From NCBI GenBank assembly GCA_014549065.1, contig JACDOX010000001.1:396918-460917 (forward strand): a stretch of 64,000 nt of DNA, written 5' to 3'. The position numbers and the translations under genes are program-made. Under the pieces are notes generated by a model that made no database searches, was not told where the DNA came from, and saw only the letters and a program-made list of their open reading frames with translations. Source of the stretch: Cardinalis cardinalis (taxonomy: Eukaryota > Chordata > Aves > Passeriformes > Cardinalidae). This document shows, one piece after another, positions 39,601 through 53,484 of this stretch (position 1 is the stretch's first letter; every line of letters begins with the position of its first letter).

Positions 39601-40044
39601 GCATGTGTCCATGCAGTGAACTAGAGGACAGGAACCCACGTCTACAAATGGCACACTTATATGGCTTGTTGGACGTATGAGTCTTTAAGTGAATTTTAAG
39701 ATGATCGCTCCTTGAGAACGCCGCATCGCACTCACTGCAGTGATACTTCTTGTCGCCCGTGTGAAGCTTTATGTGGCGGTCCCTGCTCCGTTTGTGTTTG
39801 AAGAGGCGGCTGCAATACGTGCATTTGAAAGGAAGCTTGTCACTGTGACTCTGCTCGTGGTGCTTTAAGTAGCTGAGGCGGCTGAACGACTTGTCACAGA
39901 ACTGGCATGGATAGGGCAAACCTGGGCCTCCTTCCTCTTCTCCAAAATCACAGCCTTCTCCATGGCTCGGGGAAGTCTGATCCTTGCTAGAAGGCGATGA
40001 TGCTGGCCATGAGCAAGAGGGGTCATCCTCAACATCCACTCCGT
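36692..40044 (-). CDS. ZNF521: ZNF521 large zinc-finger exon (exon 4 in human numbering), partial CDS
   Basis: This exon encodes most of ZNF521, a nuclear multi-zinc-finger co-regulator known to bind EBF1, act in BMP/SMAD signalling and recruit NuRD through an N-terminal motif that lies outside this window. Its 3353 bp start with the last two bases of a split Asp codon and then encode residues 75-1191. Counting codons places the first finger (YPCQFC) at residue 118 and the last (TRCSSC) at 1138, the human positions as I recall them, so there is no net indel. I count 26 fingers: 25 C2H2 plus one atypical finger near residues 1065-1083 (YKCASC, then GLCASC) with no His pair. The opening VDVEDD/CSWPASS segment and the SRMEDWKMKD linker separate it from the paralogue ZNF423. 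Open frame continues into intron on both sides (to 40084 and 36557); the boundaries were set by AG and GT sites. Two N bases fall here: 38492 is silent (Ala591), while 39565 leaves residue 234 as Ser, Pro, Thr or Ala. Confidence 0.97.
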
Positions 40045-40065
40045 CTGAAATGAGAAAGAAACATG
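40045..40065 (-). other. ZNF521: Splice acceptor of the ZNF521 large exon
   Basis: The minus strand reads a pyrimidine-rich tract (tttctttctcatttcag) directly before the exon. The AG occupies 40045-40046. The exon then continues in the split Asp codon expected from the family. Confidence 0.93.
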
Positions 40066-41760
40066 NCCACCAGCTTAATCCCAAGAGTGAAAAGGAGCTA
40101 GGGAATGCGTACGAATAATGCAGGACTGCTACACCTAAATAGCTAAAACACTAAACTCAGACTAGGACATTTATTACACTGATATCAACAGTTTCAAGAC
40201 CACATTTATTTTTATCATACTGTAAAACATTAGAAGTTATTAAATAGTTCTGTGCCTATATTAACTTTTTATTGCTTTTTTATNATTCTTTCTCAGTTGT
40301 AGGATATGTATTATACATTGACAATTTTATTAAAATGCAGATTTTAATATATTTAATGTTTCTTTTGTATCCATTGTAAAATTATTTGCATTTTATGTGA
40401 GCATCTGAAGAGTCAGAGGAAAGGAGAAAATATGACAGGAATGCTTTAAAATGAATACAGTCAACCCACATGCCCAATATTTACTGAAAAGATTTGCTCT
40501 GCTTTGCCACAGGTTTGTGGTATTTTTTTTCCTTTGAAACTGATTCTGAACACAGGAATCTTTTAAAGGCTATTTCTGAGACAGACTTGGGTGTTATTCT
40601 AAACAATAATAGGAAAAATTACAGGGGAGGAACAGGACAACAATATAAACAATGATGTTTTCTCTAATAAAGTGCAACCAGATTTCTCCAATAACGATAC
40701 AATTCAGTTACTGAAAGCTGGCAGCTGGATCATTAAATGTTCAAAACAATCTAACAAACCAACAACCAGGATCAAGGAAAATGGGAAAGTGTCACAAGGG
40801 TCAGCCATGAACAGCATTTTTTTTTTTAAGTTCAAGAGGTTGCCCACCATTTCTTCCTTTTTTGAAAAGGCCTCAGCCAGCTGAACTTCCTCAGAACAGC
40901 AGAACCTGTACTGTAAGGTGATCACAGACAAAGCAACTTGTAAAAAACTGGAAACAGGAAAAATGATAAACATTTATGGTAAAAGCTGAAAGATTTATGA
41001 GTTACCAGGAAAAGACAAAGCAGAAATGCTGGCCAGATAATAAACGGACTAGTTATCTATGGTATTACCTCATCTCTAAACAGGGAAAGTTGTAAATATT
41101 TTTTTCAAGAGATGTGCTGGTTTTGCACCTTTTGTTTTAAATGTAGATAACTATTCTTCAATGATCATATTCATATTAACCTAAAACTTCCTTAAAAATA
41201 TTAAAAGAATGTTTGAAAAATCACTTTACATCAAATAATTCTTCCATTCCTTTCCAGGGGCAATGCTTGAGGGTTTTTTTCCTTTTAAAAGTAAAACCGA
41301 CTACAGTAACACTACAGAAAAAAGATACAATAAACCCCTGGAAAAATATCTTTCTAAAGGTATTCTTGCGAAGTAGAAAGTTTCCTAACATCTTCAGCCT
41401 TCTCTCAAGAAATTCACTACAACACTACAAAAGTTAGAACTGGCCTATATTATATAAACAAATTCCAAGTCTGCTTACTTTAAGGTAAAGAGATTTTACT
41501 AGATTATCAACCTCTTGCTTATCCACAGGAAACAGATGAGGATTCATTCCTTTCCTGCATCTAGAAACTGATGACAACGCCATCTCACTATCAATGCCAG
41601 ATGGCAACCATCTAACTCTGAGAAAACAACCAAACACCATTGCTGGATGCCTGCCCATTGACACAATGCTTTTCAGGATAACTTGGAAACTGCATGGGTT
41701 TTTATCCTCTTGTTTACATCTTGGAGAAGAGGGTTTCACAAATTCAACACACCTTTTGCN

Positions 41761-41779
41761 CACACACACACACACACAC
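41761..41779. repeat. (CA)n microsatellite
   Basis: About nine CA units begin immediately after an N at 41760. The N may reflect length or base uncertainty at the repeat edge. Confidence 0.92.
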
Positions 41780-44700
41780 TATACATCTGTAATTACCTAC
41801 ATACAAATCTGCACTACTGGTATGTATTTAAATAACAAAATCAACCCCTGGCCTGAGTGCCATGTTTTTGAACCAAAACCAATGTTGTTTGCTTATCAAA
41901 AAAAAAAAGGAAACATAAAAATCCTCCCTTCCAGCAAAAGCAGTGTCATCTGCTAAAATACTTCCCAATGTGCAAAGTTCCTCATTGTCATACATACTAA
42001 ATAAAACCAGTCAGGTGAGTTTTTAAGATGGTACATTAATGACTGCAATATTCACAGGAGACTTTTAATGTAAATCTGTGTACTGCCCTTTCAAATTGCT
42101 GGATTTGACTCTAAAACTGGAAATTATCTAAACAGTGGAACAAGCATNTACAGAAAAATATGTTAACGTTTTCTCCAGTTTTAAATTTTATATTAAATGC
42201 ATCTTTCCAGCTAGGTCTTTAAATGGGAAAACCTTTTGTTCTTTAAAAATCCAATATATTTCTGACATACACCCACTGATGGCAGATAAACAGGAATTTA
42301 TGTCAAGCAACCGAGTGAAGATAAATAGTCTGTGACTGCCTAGGCAACATATTTCGTAATCAAATTTAGTATTAAAATGTATATCCTATGGAGAAATGAT
42401 ATATTATTGTATAAATGTTTAGAGGACTATATAGTAAGTGTTATAAATAGTGTACCATCACTGACATAGCAGTAAATCACTTCCTTTTTGTGGCCACTGC
42501 CCGGTTTTACCTATTATACAACCATTCCCCCGGGCTCGTGGATCCCAGCAGGCTGTCAGGCTGGCAGCAGGGTCAGGATCAAGCGTGGAATGTGACCAAT
42601 GGCAGCCCCTTTCCCCCACCCAATTCTTCTTGTTTGCCTGGGATTCTCCTCAGCCTTTTTACAAGGGTAAGGAAAGCTGAGGGGGAAGAATGTGACCATA
42701 GCACAGAGAGAGTTCTTGCTTTCCAGCCGGCAAATGGAAATGTGTGCCACTTTGCTGATGCTTTTTTTAATCAGAGCCTGTACTAATTCTACAGAGCAAT
42801 TCCCTTTGTGCAAAAGGGAGAAGAGCAAGCCACTTACAAGTCAGATTTGTGTCCTTTTAACTTGAGAAGTGAAAATCTTTCAATCTCTCAGAGCTACAGA
42901 AGAACAAGCAAGGCAGGGGGAATTCCCAAGGCAGAGGACAACAGGATTTTCCTGAGTACAAGCCTAACAATGTCACCAACACGCTTTCCCGACTCCCCCC
43001 CACCCCCTGGCATGGCAGGGCAGGGGACAGCCTGTGTGGAAGGGATACTGGTGGCTGGCCACATGCTCTGNAAGGAGGGACTCTGGGCTGTCCTCACACA
43101 AAGGGCTCCAAAGGCCAAGCCCATCAGCTTTCAGTGACCCACAGAAAGGCTTTTGAAACTGTCCTTCTGCAATGAGGAAAATGTTTCACCACGGTGACTT
43201 TTGCTGAGCAGACTCCAACCTGAACACTGGGAACATTATGTGCAATGGACTAATGTGCCAGTTGAGCTCAGGGGATGGGTAGGAATGGATCTGGGGACAG
43301 CAACCAGGGTAACTACTGGACTAAGGGTAATTACTGCTACAGCAGGACTTGAGTGATGGCAGTACCTGTCCTGCCATCCCCCCACCCTTGCCCACAAGGA
43401 TGCTGCCCCATAAAGTTAAGGGGCAACCACTAAGAGCATCTCCCACAGAATGGCAGCAAAGCGTGACTTGCTGCTCTACACTGAGGCTACTCCACGTGCA
43501 CAGACACAAGGNGAGCAGGCCTTGGCCCTCAAAACTCTGGTGGAGGAGCTGAACTTAAGGTCTCCTCGGAGAGCCAGATGCTTGGGATGCAGACTCCACT
43601 CCAGCTTTCCCAGCAGATCTCACGACAGAGCCAGCTCTGCACTGGGGGTAAAGTTTGACCTGCTGTCAGGGTAAAGGGCTTCAAATCCCTTTTCACCCAT
43701 CACTCTCATAGAAAACGCAGTTTGCTGCTACTCTGCACATAGCTGCCTGTATATAAATCTGCAGACACCTACACACTGAGCTATATGTCAACATTACAAA
43801 TCTGATCTTTAATGTTATAACAAGCTGTTTTAAAATACTCTGGACCAAATTCAGATGCACACATACAAGTTCCCAGGAGTGGTACACATCTATCTGAGGG
43901 CAGAATGGGGCTCCAGGTACTTGACAGAGTGTTTATGGAGTTTTAAAATATATTTTCTGTATTGACCTTTTTTTTTCCTTCAGCACTCACTAAGTGCTAC
44001 TTACTGTAAATGCCTTTTTTGTGTTATGNCAAGTATTCTGAGTTTCAATGTGATGCACTTAACATGTCCATGTAAATTTTTAATTTTTGGAACCAGTCAC
44101 TTCACACTCGCTGACTCTAAGAAAGCTTTAGCACTCACAACCAAAAAACTTCACTGAAAATCAGCTACAAGGCCTAAAAGTCTATTTAAAGATGCAAATG
44201 TGTGTGAATAGTTAGTGCAGATGTTTTTCTACACCAACTGTACTTGCTGAGTTTCACCATTTCCATAAAGCACATTAAAACAAGTGTGTGAACACTCTGA
44301 GATGAAAGTACCAAGCACTCCTGAGACTTCCAGTGGAAAGTAGAGCTGCCTGACTTTTCTCCAAGCAGACAGGAATGCCCATGATTCAGCAGCCTGAGTA
44401 AATAAAAGAGGTCCTTATTTCCTAATTCTGCTGGCTGGCCACACTGCAGCAGTCTCTGTGCTGCTGCCAAAGGGGATGCAAAACTGGAACTACACCCAGC
44501 AGCTGAAGGACTCTCTTTGTTAGCCAGCCAGGCCTTCCTGACCATCTTCTGGCAACAAAACTATCGTATCCTGCAAGGAAGACCTCCATCTCAGGCTTGA
44601 TAATTCTCTAGCCTGTCTAATAGGACAAAACAACAAATTTTGCTTGGTCTGTGTTGGAGGAGGACAGCTGGAAACTCAGTTAGCAGCAGAGTAACACCTG

Positions 44701-45184
44701 TTCAGTAGTATTGATGGGGAAAGTGCTCACCAACAGAAAAGTGAAGCGATACCAGGAGGAGTTATCCCATGAAAGGGGGGGAGGAAAGGGGAAGCATAAG
44801 AGCACAAAAGCACCTCTGTGGAGTTAGCAGCCAGCCACTCATGTGCCAACCCCAGCAGACGCGAGGTCTTAAAAGTGATCTTATCCCTAGTGCTGCTGGC
44901 TGAATTAACAGGACTGCTTCAGAAAGATGTTATTTAGTCACCAGGAAGGTCTATGACATACACATGCTTTTGCTGGAGTAGACTTCAGGGCACTTGCTTT
45001 ATCATGGCTGATTTTTTTATATGATTTAAACATGTTTTTGCTGCCACTAGACAAATGGCCACATTCCTAAAGCAAATGTCAGCTAGCCTTTATGTGCCAT
45101 AATACATAGGGGCCCTTTGACAGAACAGAGTTTACACATATGAACAAATTAATATTTTCAATATCCTGTAAACAGCAGTNTTCC

Positions 45185-45300
45185 ATTTTCCCCATTTTGC
45201 TGCTCAAGTAACGGGCACAGACAAGCTGGAATGCTTTGCCTCAGGTTACAAATGTAATCTGTATGAAGAAGGAAACAGAACCTGCATCTCCCCAGTCTGA
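45185..45300 (-). mobile_element. MIR-like SINE fragment
   Basis: The plus strand reads ttccccattttgctgctcaag, then tttgcctcaggttacaaatg, then agaacctgcatctcc followed by agtctgagc. This is the order of the reverse-complement MIR core (ccccattttaca, ttgcccaaggtcacacag, gaacccaggtctcc, gactccgagc). Divergence is high. Confidence 0.45.
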
Positions 45301-48300
45301 GCTATTCTTGCAAGAATAATTCTTTCTCCCCTGAAACACAGAGCTGGCAAAATGCTTAAACTGCTGGATTCGACCAAAGAGAAAGACCAGCAGTTGAGAT
45401 GGACAGACAACCCCCAGCTCTGGGTCCTGCTGATATGGTCTTACTACTTTCCTCCCGTAACCATAATGACAGACTNGTGACACAACTATTCCCCAGGAAC
45501 CCATCCAAAGTACTAAACAGCAAGGTTTCTTTAAAAGGTAAAAAATAATGAGTTACATAGGATGATAACAGATACTAAAAATGAAAAATCAAGTACACCA
45601 GGCAGCAGCACAAAAACCTGTGTACTCCATACTGCCACAGGCACATGGATTGTGAATGCACATGTACGCATTTATGCATTGAGTTGTTATGTATTTGTTG
45701 TCCTACCACCAGTCAAAGAGCTGTCCCTATGCCAGTGCAGAGACGTATATGTGCTTATACACAGGTATTGAAAAGGATGGAAAACTCATGCAAATGTACA
45801 GCACTGCTAATTTACCAGACAGCATGCCACAAGGTAGAACATGATTTGTAAGAAAGGAAGGACTAAATAGCAGGTAGGTAGGTCAGTTAACTGGATATAT
45901 GATAAAGCTCCACAGTTTTAAATCCTTGCATTTTTGTGCAGGTAATTGAGTGGAGTGGTTATTATATATCATATAGTTTAGTTGTAATGGCCATTTCAGG
46001 TTTTAGTGCTGGCCACATTTTATATTATTACCACCACTAATTGTCTGCAAGGCTACCCTGAAAATGAGATAAGGAATCTTAGGGGAATATGCAGGTGTGA
46101 ATAAATAGCAAATGAAGAGGTTAGATATTGCTGAAATAAAACAATATTGTGCTGTGTGCTGAACACATCTAAATAACTAGAAGATCAAAGGACAGTGTTT
46201 AAGGATTAACATGGCTTCAGTGATGGCCTAACATACATGTCAGTGAAAGAAGCTATAGTTTTGAAGTTTTTAATAGAAGCAGAAGGTAGGACTAGTCTTT
46301 AATTAATTTTAAATAAAATATACATTATTACATAACATTCTCTGTTTACTTTCAATAGAAATGTACACAGTTTTGGAAAAGCTGAAACTTTAATATAATC
46401 ATCACATTTTTTTCACATCAGTGACCCCACATTAAACTCACTCATTTGTCTCATAACTTATTAAATGGCTTGAAAACTAATACTCTGTAATGGGCATTCA
46501 AAAGAGAAACGTGAACTTTAAAAATTATTTATAATTTACAGATGTTTTTTAAAATCTATCAATATTTCAAAACTGCTTTGGGAGCACCAATTAAATGCAT
46601 TAACAGTTAGATTACTGGGGGAGAAACATACAGGGGTTCCTGACCAAAAGAACTGACACAGCTGGTAGGGAGGTTTCCCCATTTTAAATTCCATAACCAG
46701 AGGAAAGGCAGCTCCTAGAAACAACAAATAAGTCACTTTAATACCTCACAGGAAAAACCTGCTTGCTTTTATAAAATGCCTCTAATGCCTACATAAGTAG
46801 TTAACATTCCTGTATTGCTCTCCTAAGGTAACCTAAGGCTCCAGCTCCATTATGTCTTCTTCAGAAGACATATTACCATTACATATGTAAAGAGGAGCAT
46901 AAATGTTTTCCTTGATTGTTGCTTAAAGTTCATTTGAACAGACGGAGCCCAGTGAATTCCATCTTCTGCAGCCAAATTAAAGAAAATGTAAGCAGTTCAT
47001 ATTCTGCTCCACCTTTCAAATCATACACAAAACTCAATTTGCAACTAGAAGAAAACAGAGCTACCCTTCTGCTTGTTTGAGGAAGCTGGCATTTTGTGCC
47101 TCTATAGGCAAAGAGAAAGCATAAGTAATTTTCCACACTCCTGTACATATAACTAATGACAGTCACCATCCTCACAGCTTATTATACTGCTTTACATAAT
47201 TGGGAATCACATGTCACACAATTAATTTACAGGGGTTGTTTAGTTGTGACTGTACAAGCACTAAGCGATTCAAATTAGCTCATTTGTCCACTGCTTAAAT
47301 GTGACAAACACATTTACACTGTATTTCTTCCCCTGTTAAGTTGCTGCTTCTTTTAGTCTTTGTTTTTGTTTGTTTGTACAGTATGAGTCAGAGACCACCA
47401 GGCTTGTTCCATCTGAAACTAGGGTCAGAAAAAAAACCACCCTGAGAATAATTGCATTTAAAATCAAGATAATGGCAGAGCAAAAGCCCATTCAGATACT
47501 CCAGCAAACTTGCACATAATAATGATCTCCTAAGAACCTGTATATTAACAACCTCATGTACTAAAACTAGTGATTCAGTCAATCAGGTTTTTGCTAGAGA
47601 ATAATTATTATAATTTGTTGTGCCAATAACAGTATTTGTACTGCCTATTAAGAACAGCAAATAACTAAGGGATAACAGTTCAGGGTTCTTCACTGGACTC
47701 CAGTATTTCCCTCTGCCTTCTGTTTTCACTGGGTTGTTCTCTCCCCCAGGCAACAACATGAATAGGACCAAAAGCCCTCTCCCTCCAATCTTCCCCCACG
47801 CTGCAGCTCCTTTTGAAAGCCTCAGAGACAGCAGTCCCTGTAATGCAGTCCCAGTCAAACTTTCAAAAGAAATAAATATTAAAACGAGCTGACAGTTTCT
47901 TTCTTTCCCAGGTCACAACATAAGGAGTGTGCCTTAAGTCAGAGAAATATAATTATTTCTCTTTCCTTCCCAAAATCAAATGGTCCAGAAGATCAGGCCC
48001 TAAGAGCTGAAGAAGACCCCGCTTCACAGCTGCCCTCTAAGTCCCCATTCCCACAGCTGCAGGACCCTGCAGGGAGAAGGGCAGGCTGTCAAAAAAGTCA
48101 CTAGCTGGAGGCTTAGACAAAAGATGGAGCCTCTGGGTGGGATTTGCAAGCATAATCCCCTGAGATGACAGGCATCACCTTGAGTCCTGATTTGAGTATC
48201 TCCCTTCTTTCAGTTAATCTAGAGTTCAATCATGAAAGTCCCCCATTTTTTATCACTTATGTCTGTCTGTCCNACTTGTTGTGCCTGCATTTCAACCACC

Positions 48301-50375
48301 CCAATTCTTTGTCTCATTGCCTTTAGATCAGAACAGCAACAGCAAGACAGTTAGGAGGGGGCTAAACTAGGACAAAGAAAAGAAGGCAGGCAATGGGTGG
48401 AGAAGCAAAAGAAAGAAATACAGGGTAGAGAGAAAGAAGGGAGTCAATAATTGCATCTGAAAGAAACCCAGGCAAAGATATCTAAAAATCTTTTAAAGGA
48501 AATGGAAAGTAAAAGGAAATTAAGATCAAGCGAAAGCAGTGTAGGCAGTTAACGCTTTCAAAAACACATCAGTGTTATTTTACAGTGTGCTAGAATTAAA
48601 TACAGTAAATAAACACAGAACTGCTTATTTCTTAGAATGACAGAAATGTGGTGGAGGTCTTATTTACACAGGTGAAAACTCCTGGAACCTAGATCTGCAA
48701 AGGGACCTAGGTGTCTCCAGGAGCCCAAGAAGCAAAGAAGGCAGGATTCAAGGGGCCCTAGGGGGAAACCAGGAAAAGGTCTGCAGCCTCGCAGCTTGGG
48801 CACTCAGCTGCGAAAGGGGAGTACTGGGTTCTTTATACATTGAAGAGGCACTGGATAGAAACAAAAATAAACTTAAGCATGAGTTCCAGACTGCAAGAAC
48901 CCCTGGACTAAGTGAGTATACTTCTCCACAGGGTAACAAGTTCCTTCTCAAATGTGCTCCTAGCAGTTCTATGAATAGGATACTCTTTCCTTCAGCCCAG
49001 CTTACAGGAGAAGGGACCTTGGGACAACTTAAGACCCTCTGCTCAGAATCAGAAATGTGGCTTTGAATCCCCTCAGGATACTCAGAGAACTGAATCAAGG
49101 CCTCATGCCATGTAATACTTTACCTACTTTACCTACTAATACCTCCCTACTTCCTAGGTAGGGAAGACAGGAACACAGCTTTTTCTGCTGAAAGTGCCCG
49201 ACACTTTGACTGGGCTTAGTATAACACTCTTCATGCAGCAGGCTGATCAAAGGCAGCAGGTACCCAGATGCTCACACTAAGATGGTTTGCACAAACTACC
49301 AAACCACTGCAACCTGAGAAATTTTCATGAAAAGAAGAGGTGCCTACCAAGGTGGGGTAAACCCAGGAAGCAAGTTTTGGATAACCAATTCTATTTAGCT
49401 TCTTATAGTCCATCGATATCCCATTTTAGGCTCTCTTGTTTTAGATCTGACTGTTAGTGCAGATGTGCTGCACAGCTGTTAAAAAAGATGTCCTGGGGCA
49501 AAGGTAACCTTGCTTTTTTTAACAGGATGGCAGACAAATGCTTACACCAACTCTAGTGCAGCACAGTCACACTGGGGGCAATGTGTTTTGGGAACCTTTT
49601 CAGTGCAGTCAAAATGCTATGTAAGACAGTCCTGTCTTCCTGACTCTCATTTTCCCCAGGTTTGCTTGAATGGGAACACATGTGGATGTCTACACCATGG
49701 GACAGGCACAGGTTGGCAGGTGTGCATAGTTTCAATAATATCNAGGTGGTCTAGCCTGTAAGGGAACCCTAACAAATTTCCCAGTCCACAGTGCTCAGAA
49801 GACCAAATTGTGTTACGAAGATGTCATGTGTAAACTGTCACACCTACTGTCTGCTTATCTTGCAGAATATCAGTCCCTCTATGTGGAATTTTGCACAGTA
49901 AAAGTTGCATTTAAAGTATCTATATGCTTCACTCAATCCTTTCATGTTAATACAGGTTTATTTGAGTGATTAAATTATAAAAATGAGAAGGTGTAATTCT
50001 TTGTAAAAGGCAGAATTTTCCTTCTCTTCTGTATAATTTCCATTCACCAAAGCCTGCTGAAATGCATGATGAAGTGTCTGAAATAGAGGCCTCTCCAAAA
50101 ATAAAGAGATCTCCACTTTGTTAAAGCCCACATCTTAAACAACCCTTTGTAGCTTCCTCAGTGTAGAATGGAAGCCTGGTGTGAAATACAGTAAATTAAG
50201 CCTTTTGCTGTCAGGGCTGGAAATAAGGGCAGAGCAGAATAGCAGCTGGATTTGAAATTATTATTTTTTTTTTATTGGCTTCATTTACATCTTGTCTAAG
50301 GTCTTCTGAGCAGCTCAAGGTGTCTTATCTCTGGCTACCAGGGGGTATTTTGCAGTCAAAGCAGTTAACGTACTT

Positions 50376-50398
50376 TCTCTCTCTCTCTCTCTCTCTCT
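50376..50398. repeat. (CT)n microsatellite
   Basis: Uninterrupted pyrimidine CT repeat of about 11 units between short T runs. Confidence 0.93.
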
Positions 50399-53300
50399 TT
50401 TTTAAGGCCATCTTATCAGACAGATCTCTTCAGGCTGAGGAGAACCTATACTTATCAGTCTGCACGCTCTATTGACAGCTCAGTGCTTCGAGGGACAAAT
50501 GAAAGCTTAGGGTAGAGAAAGATCAGTTAACCTGTTCCACTCTCAGTTTAGACTAATCTTTGGTTTGTCTAACTCCAGGAAACACTGTACATCTTTTCTG
50601 TGTTTACTTGGACAACAGAGGCGCACAATCGCATCATCNCTCGCCAGAGCGGGAGCACAGGTACAGCCACGGCACTAATCCCCAGGGCAGTCTGCCTGTT
50701 GGCCTGTGAATGTGAGCAGCGCTCTGCTGACCTCCAGCAACTCCTTCTCCAGGTGACCTCGGGGCAGCAGGCTGTTGTGGGAGCATCTGAGAGTTGCTAG
50801 GATTGCCCAGTGAAGCAAAAACTGAGGGCTGCACCGACTCATCATTTGTGAGCCTTCCCCATGAGCAAGCGGAAATGTGCACTCTTCAGGAAAGGAAACT
50901 AATCCCACATATAGTCAAAATGTAAGCAATGAGGATGAAAGCAAACCTGAAGAGAATCCTGCAAACCTACTCTTGGATCAGAAGGTAAGGTGAAGAGCAA
51001 TTTATTTAGACTGCTCCTTCTTATCCTACCAGGGAAAATTTTACAGTATGATGTGATTGGTAACTAAGAGCAGTCAGCCCTACGAACCGGTGTCTCTAAA
51101 AAATATACAAGCCAGCTTTCTCCCTTAAAAAAACAAAAGCAACATTCCTCTTGTCCTTTCTTTTCACAGCTCACAAGAAATGAGCCAGCTTAAAAGCTGC
51201 TGCTACTGAAAAATCATTCACCATAATTTCAGGTGAAAAAAAATCGACCAGCCTTGTGCTGGTCCTGCTTCATACATTTTTATGTTTATTTTTTCTTCCN
51301 CTTTTGTGTCCAAACATTTCATGAGCACTTTTTATTAGTGATAACCCTAGACTTTCCCTGCAGAGAAGGTTCACTATTAATTGTCCATTATCTTGGTGAG
51401 TCAGCACAAAGGAGAGGGGAAGAAATTCTCATCCAAATGGTTTCACCTCCCTCTCTTGAGAGTGATGCCCTTGTCAGGGCATTAAAGACATGAAAACCTG
51501 CCACTTATCAGAATTGTGTTTGAATCGAACTACTGTCCTTGAAAACAGAAGACACCAGATAGCATCAAAATAAGGCACATTGGCAGATCCTGTTCCACTG
51601 TGACTTAGGCAACCTTTATCCAGCTTACATATGCACTTGCAACTGCATATGATCAGTAATGTTACAGCCATAGTTTCAAGAAGGGCATGTTGTTTTCCAT
51701 TTTATAAAACAATAAGCATATTAAAAATAGCAACTGCCATTATGAAGAAAAGTTGGCTAGCATCTATGTTAAGTCTCTAGATACCATATTAAAATGTGGA
51801 GAAGTAGTATGTACAGATTTTTTGGGAGTAGAAGGAAGAAGACACAGATGACNTTTTTTGTGAAACAGTTTGGAAGACTTCAACAATTTAAATAAGCCTG
51901 AGGACACATTTGAATGTAAACTCATTGCTGAACCAAATCGTAAATTTTTAAATTATATGACATCACCAGTTCTTAACAAAGCATAATTCAAACCTATTGA
52001 AACACTGAATTTACTTGCCAGAATCAAACATTTAAAATAGGTCTTTAGTATGTCTATTAATCGATCAGAAATGGGGAAAAAAGAAAAAAAACAGCAGTCA
52101 GTGGTTGTCCATGCTTTTCACAATTCAAATTCACAAAGGGAAAGAAAAAAAAATCAAAAAAGTAACGCTTTCCTCTTAACAAGTAAACAAGTGTACAAAT
52201 TAATTCAGAGAGCTGTAATTTTGAAAATTTTCTATGTTTAATGTGCACTGCAGTTAAACTACTTTTTCTGTACAAATTAATTTACTGCATCAGTGATCGA
52301 TGTTTATGTTTAGGCAATTTTATTTCTCAGTATGGTAAAATTAGACCTAATAGTTGCAACCTGTTATGTCCAATCTGTCACTGAAATTCAAATTGCCCTT
52401 TTTCCTATTATTCAAGGAGTAATTTGGAGGAATTAAAGCCATCTAAAACCAGAAGACACACANTTCTCTGTAAGGATTCAATAGCCTGTGTCATCAACCT
52501 GCTATGGAAAGCAGTGGCCTTTCCTCAACAGAACCGCTGCTTCTATTTCCTCTGGTTCAGAACATTTGCAGTCCAAAGTGCCACAGAAGGCACAAGTGTC
52601 TGAAGACAGCAGAGGATTGTGTGACTCCTTGAAGAAAATGTAAGGAAAATACACATTTTGATGCAGTAGAAATAGCATTAACAGCCAAGATCCTTCTCCC
52701 CATTTTATAATTGTTGATGTTCGGACATTTTTAATCAGTCATCCATCTACAGAAAATAGATTTTGTTCTTCATCTGGGACAAGTTAGTTATTGCCATCTT
52801 GTTCTTGTCAGTAAAGCACTCAGCTCTCACCAACAACCATTATTTATTACTTCCAGTACTGAAATATACATGTCAAACTTTGTTTACTACCCATTGCCTT
52901 ATTTTTCCTTGCTTCAAGTGAGATGGCTGTGCTATATACACCAGATTATTCTCTTGAATCCCCTGAGGCTTCTTGAAAAGACTCTTACACATCTCCCAAT
53001 GTATCTTACATATTTTGATCACATTCAAATTTCTGGATGAGTTGTTGTATGCTGTTTCTGTACTCATTTATGTGTTCTATTCTTAAAAGCCTAATAACCA
53101 TCCTCCTCAAAATTAAGAAACAAATACTTACTTTCCCCTCTCACACATCTTTTTTTATCTTTAATTTTATTTTTCTCTCTGTGTTTGTATTTGGGAAGGA
53201 GACTCACTTTTCACACATACACAGAAGGAATACTTTACTTTCCAAATACCAACCTGCATCAAGGCTTTTGGTCTTGTCGGTGGTAGATGGAATAGAAACA

Positions 53301-53425
53301 GTAAGATGAGAGATAAAGTTGATTTTTGTGGGGATTTTGCATCTTTTCCAGTCATCTTACTCCTTGATAAATTTTAAAATTCCAAGTAGGCTCATTTCTT
53401 AGCAACATTGCTCAGTTCAGCAAGC

Positions 53426-53484
53426 TGATTAATAATTTTGCTACTAGGCTGTACTGATTAATGTGGATTAGTCAAGTGATTAAT
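53426..53484 (+). promoter_or_regulatory. Cluster of three TGATTAAT homeodomain-type sites
   Basis: The octamer TGATTAAT occurs exactly at 53426-53433, 53455-53462 and 53477-53484, all in the same orientation. Two of the copies extend to TGATTAATAATT. TGATTAAT-type sites are bound by PBX-HOX and other homeodomain proteins, so a developmental enhancer is possible. Function is inferred only. Confidence 0.3.

Noticed and set aside
36692..40044. Assignment to the paralogue ZNF423
   Set aside because: Segments such as CSWPASS, KSFSRLSYLKHHEQSH and SRMEDWKMKD match ZNF521. ZNF423 differs at these places as I recall it.
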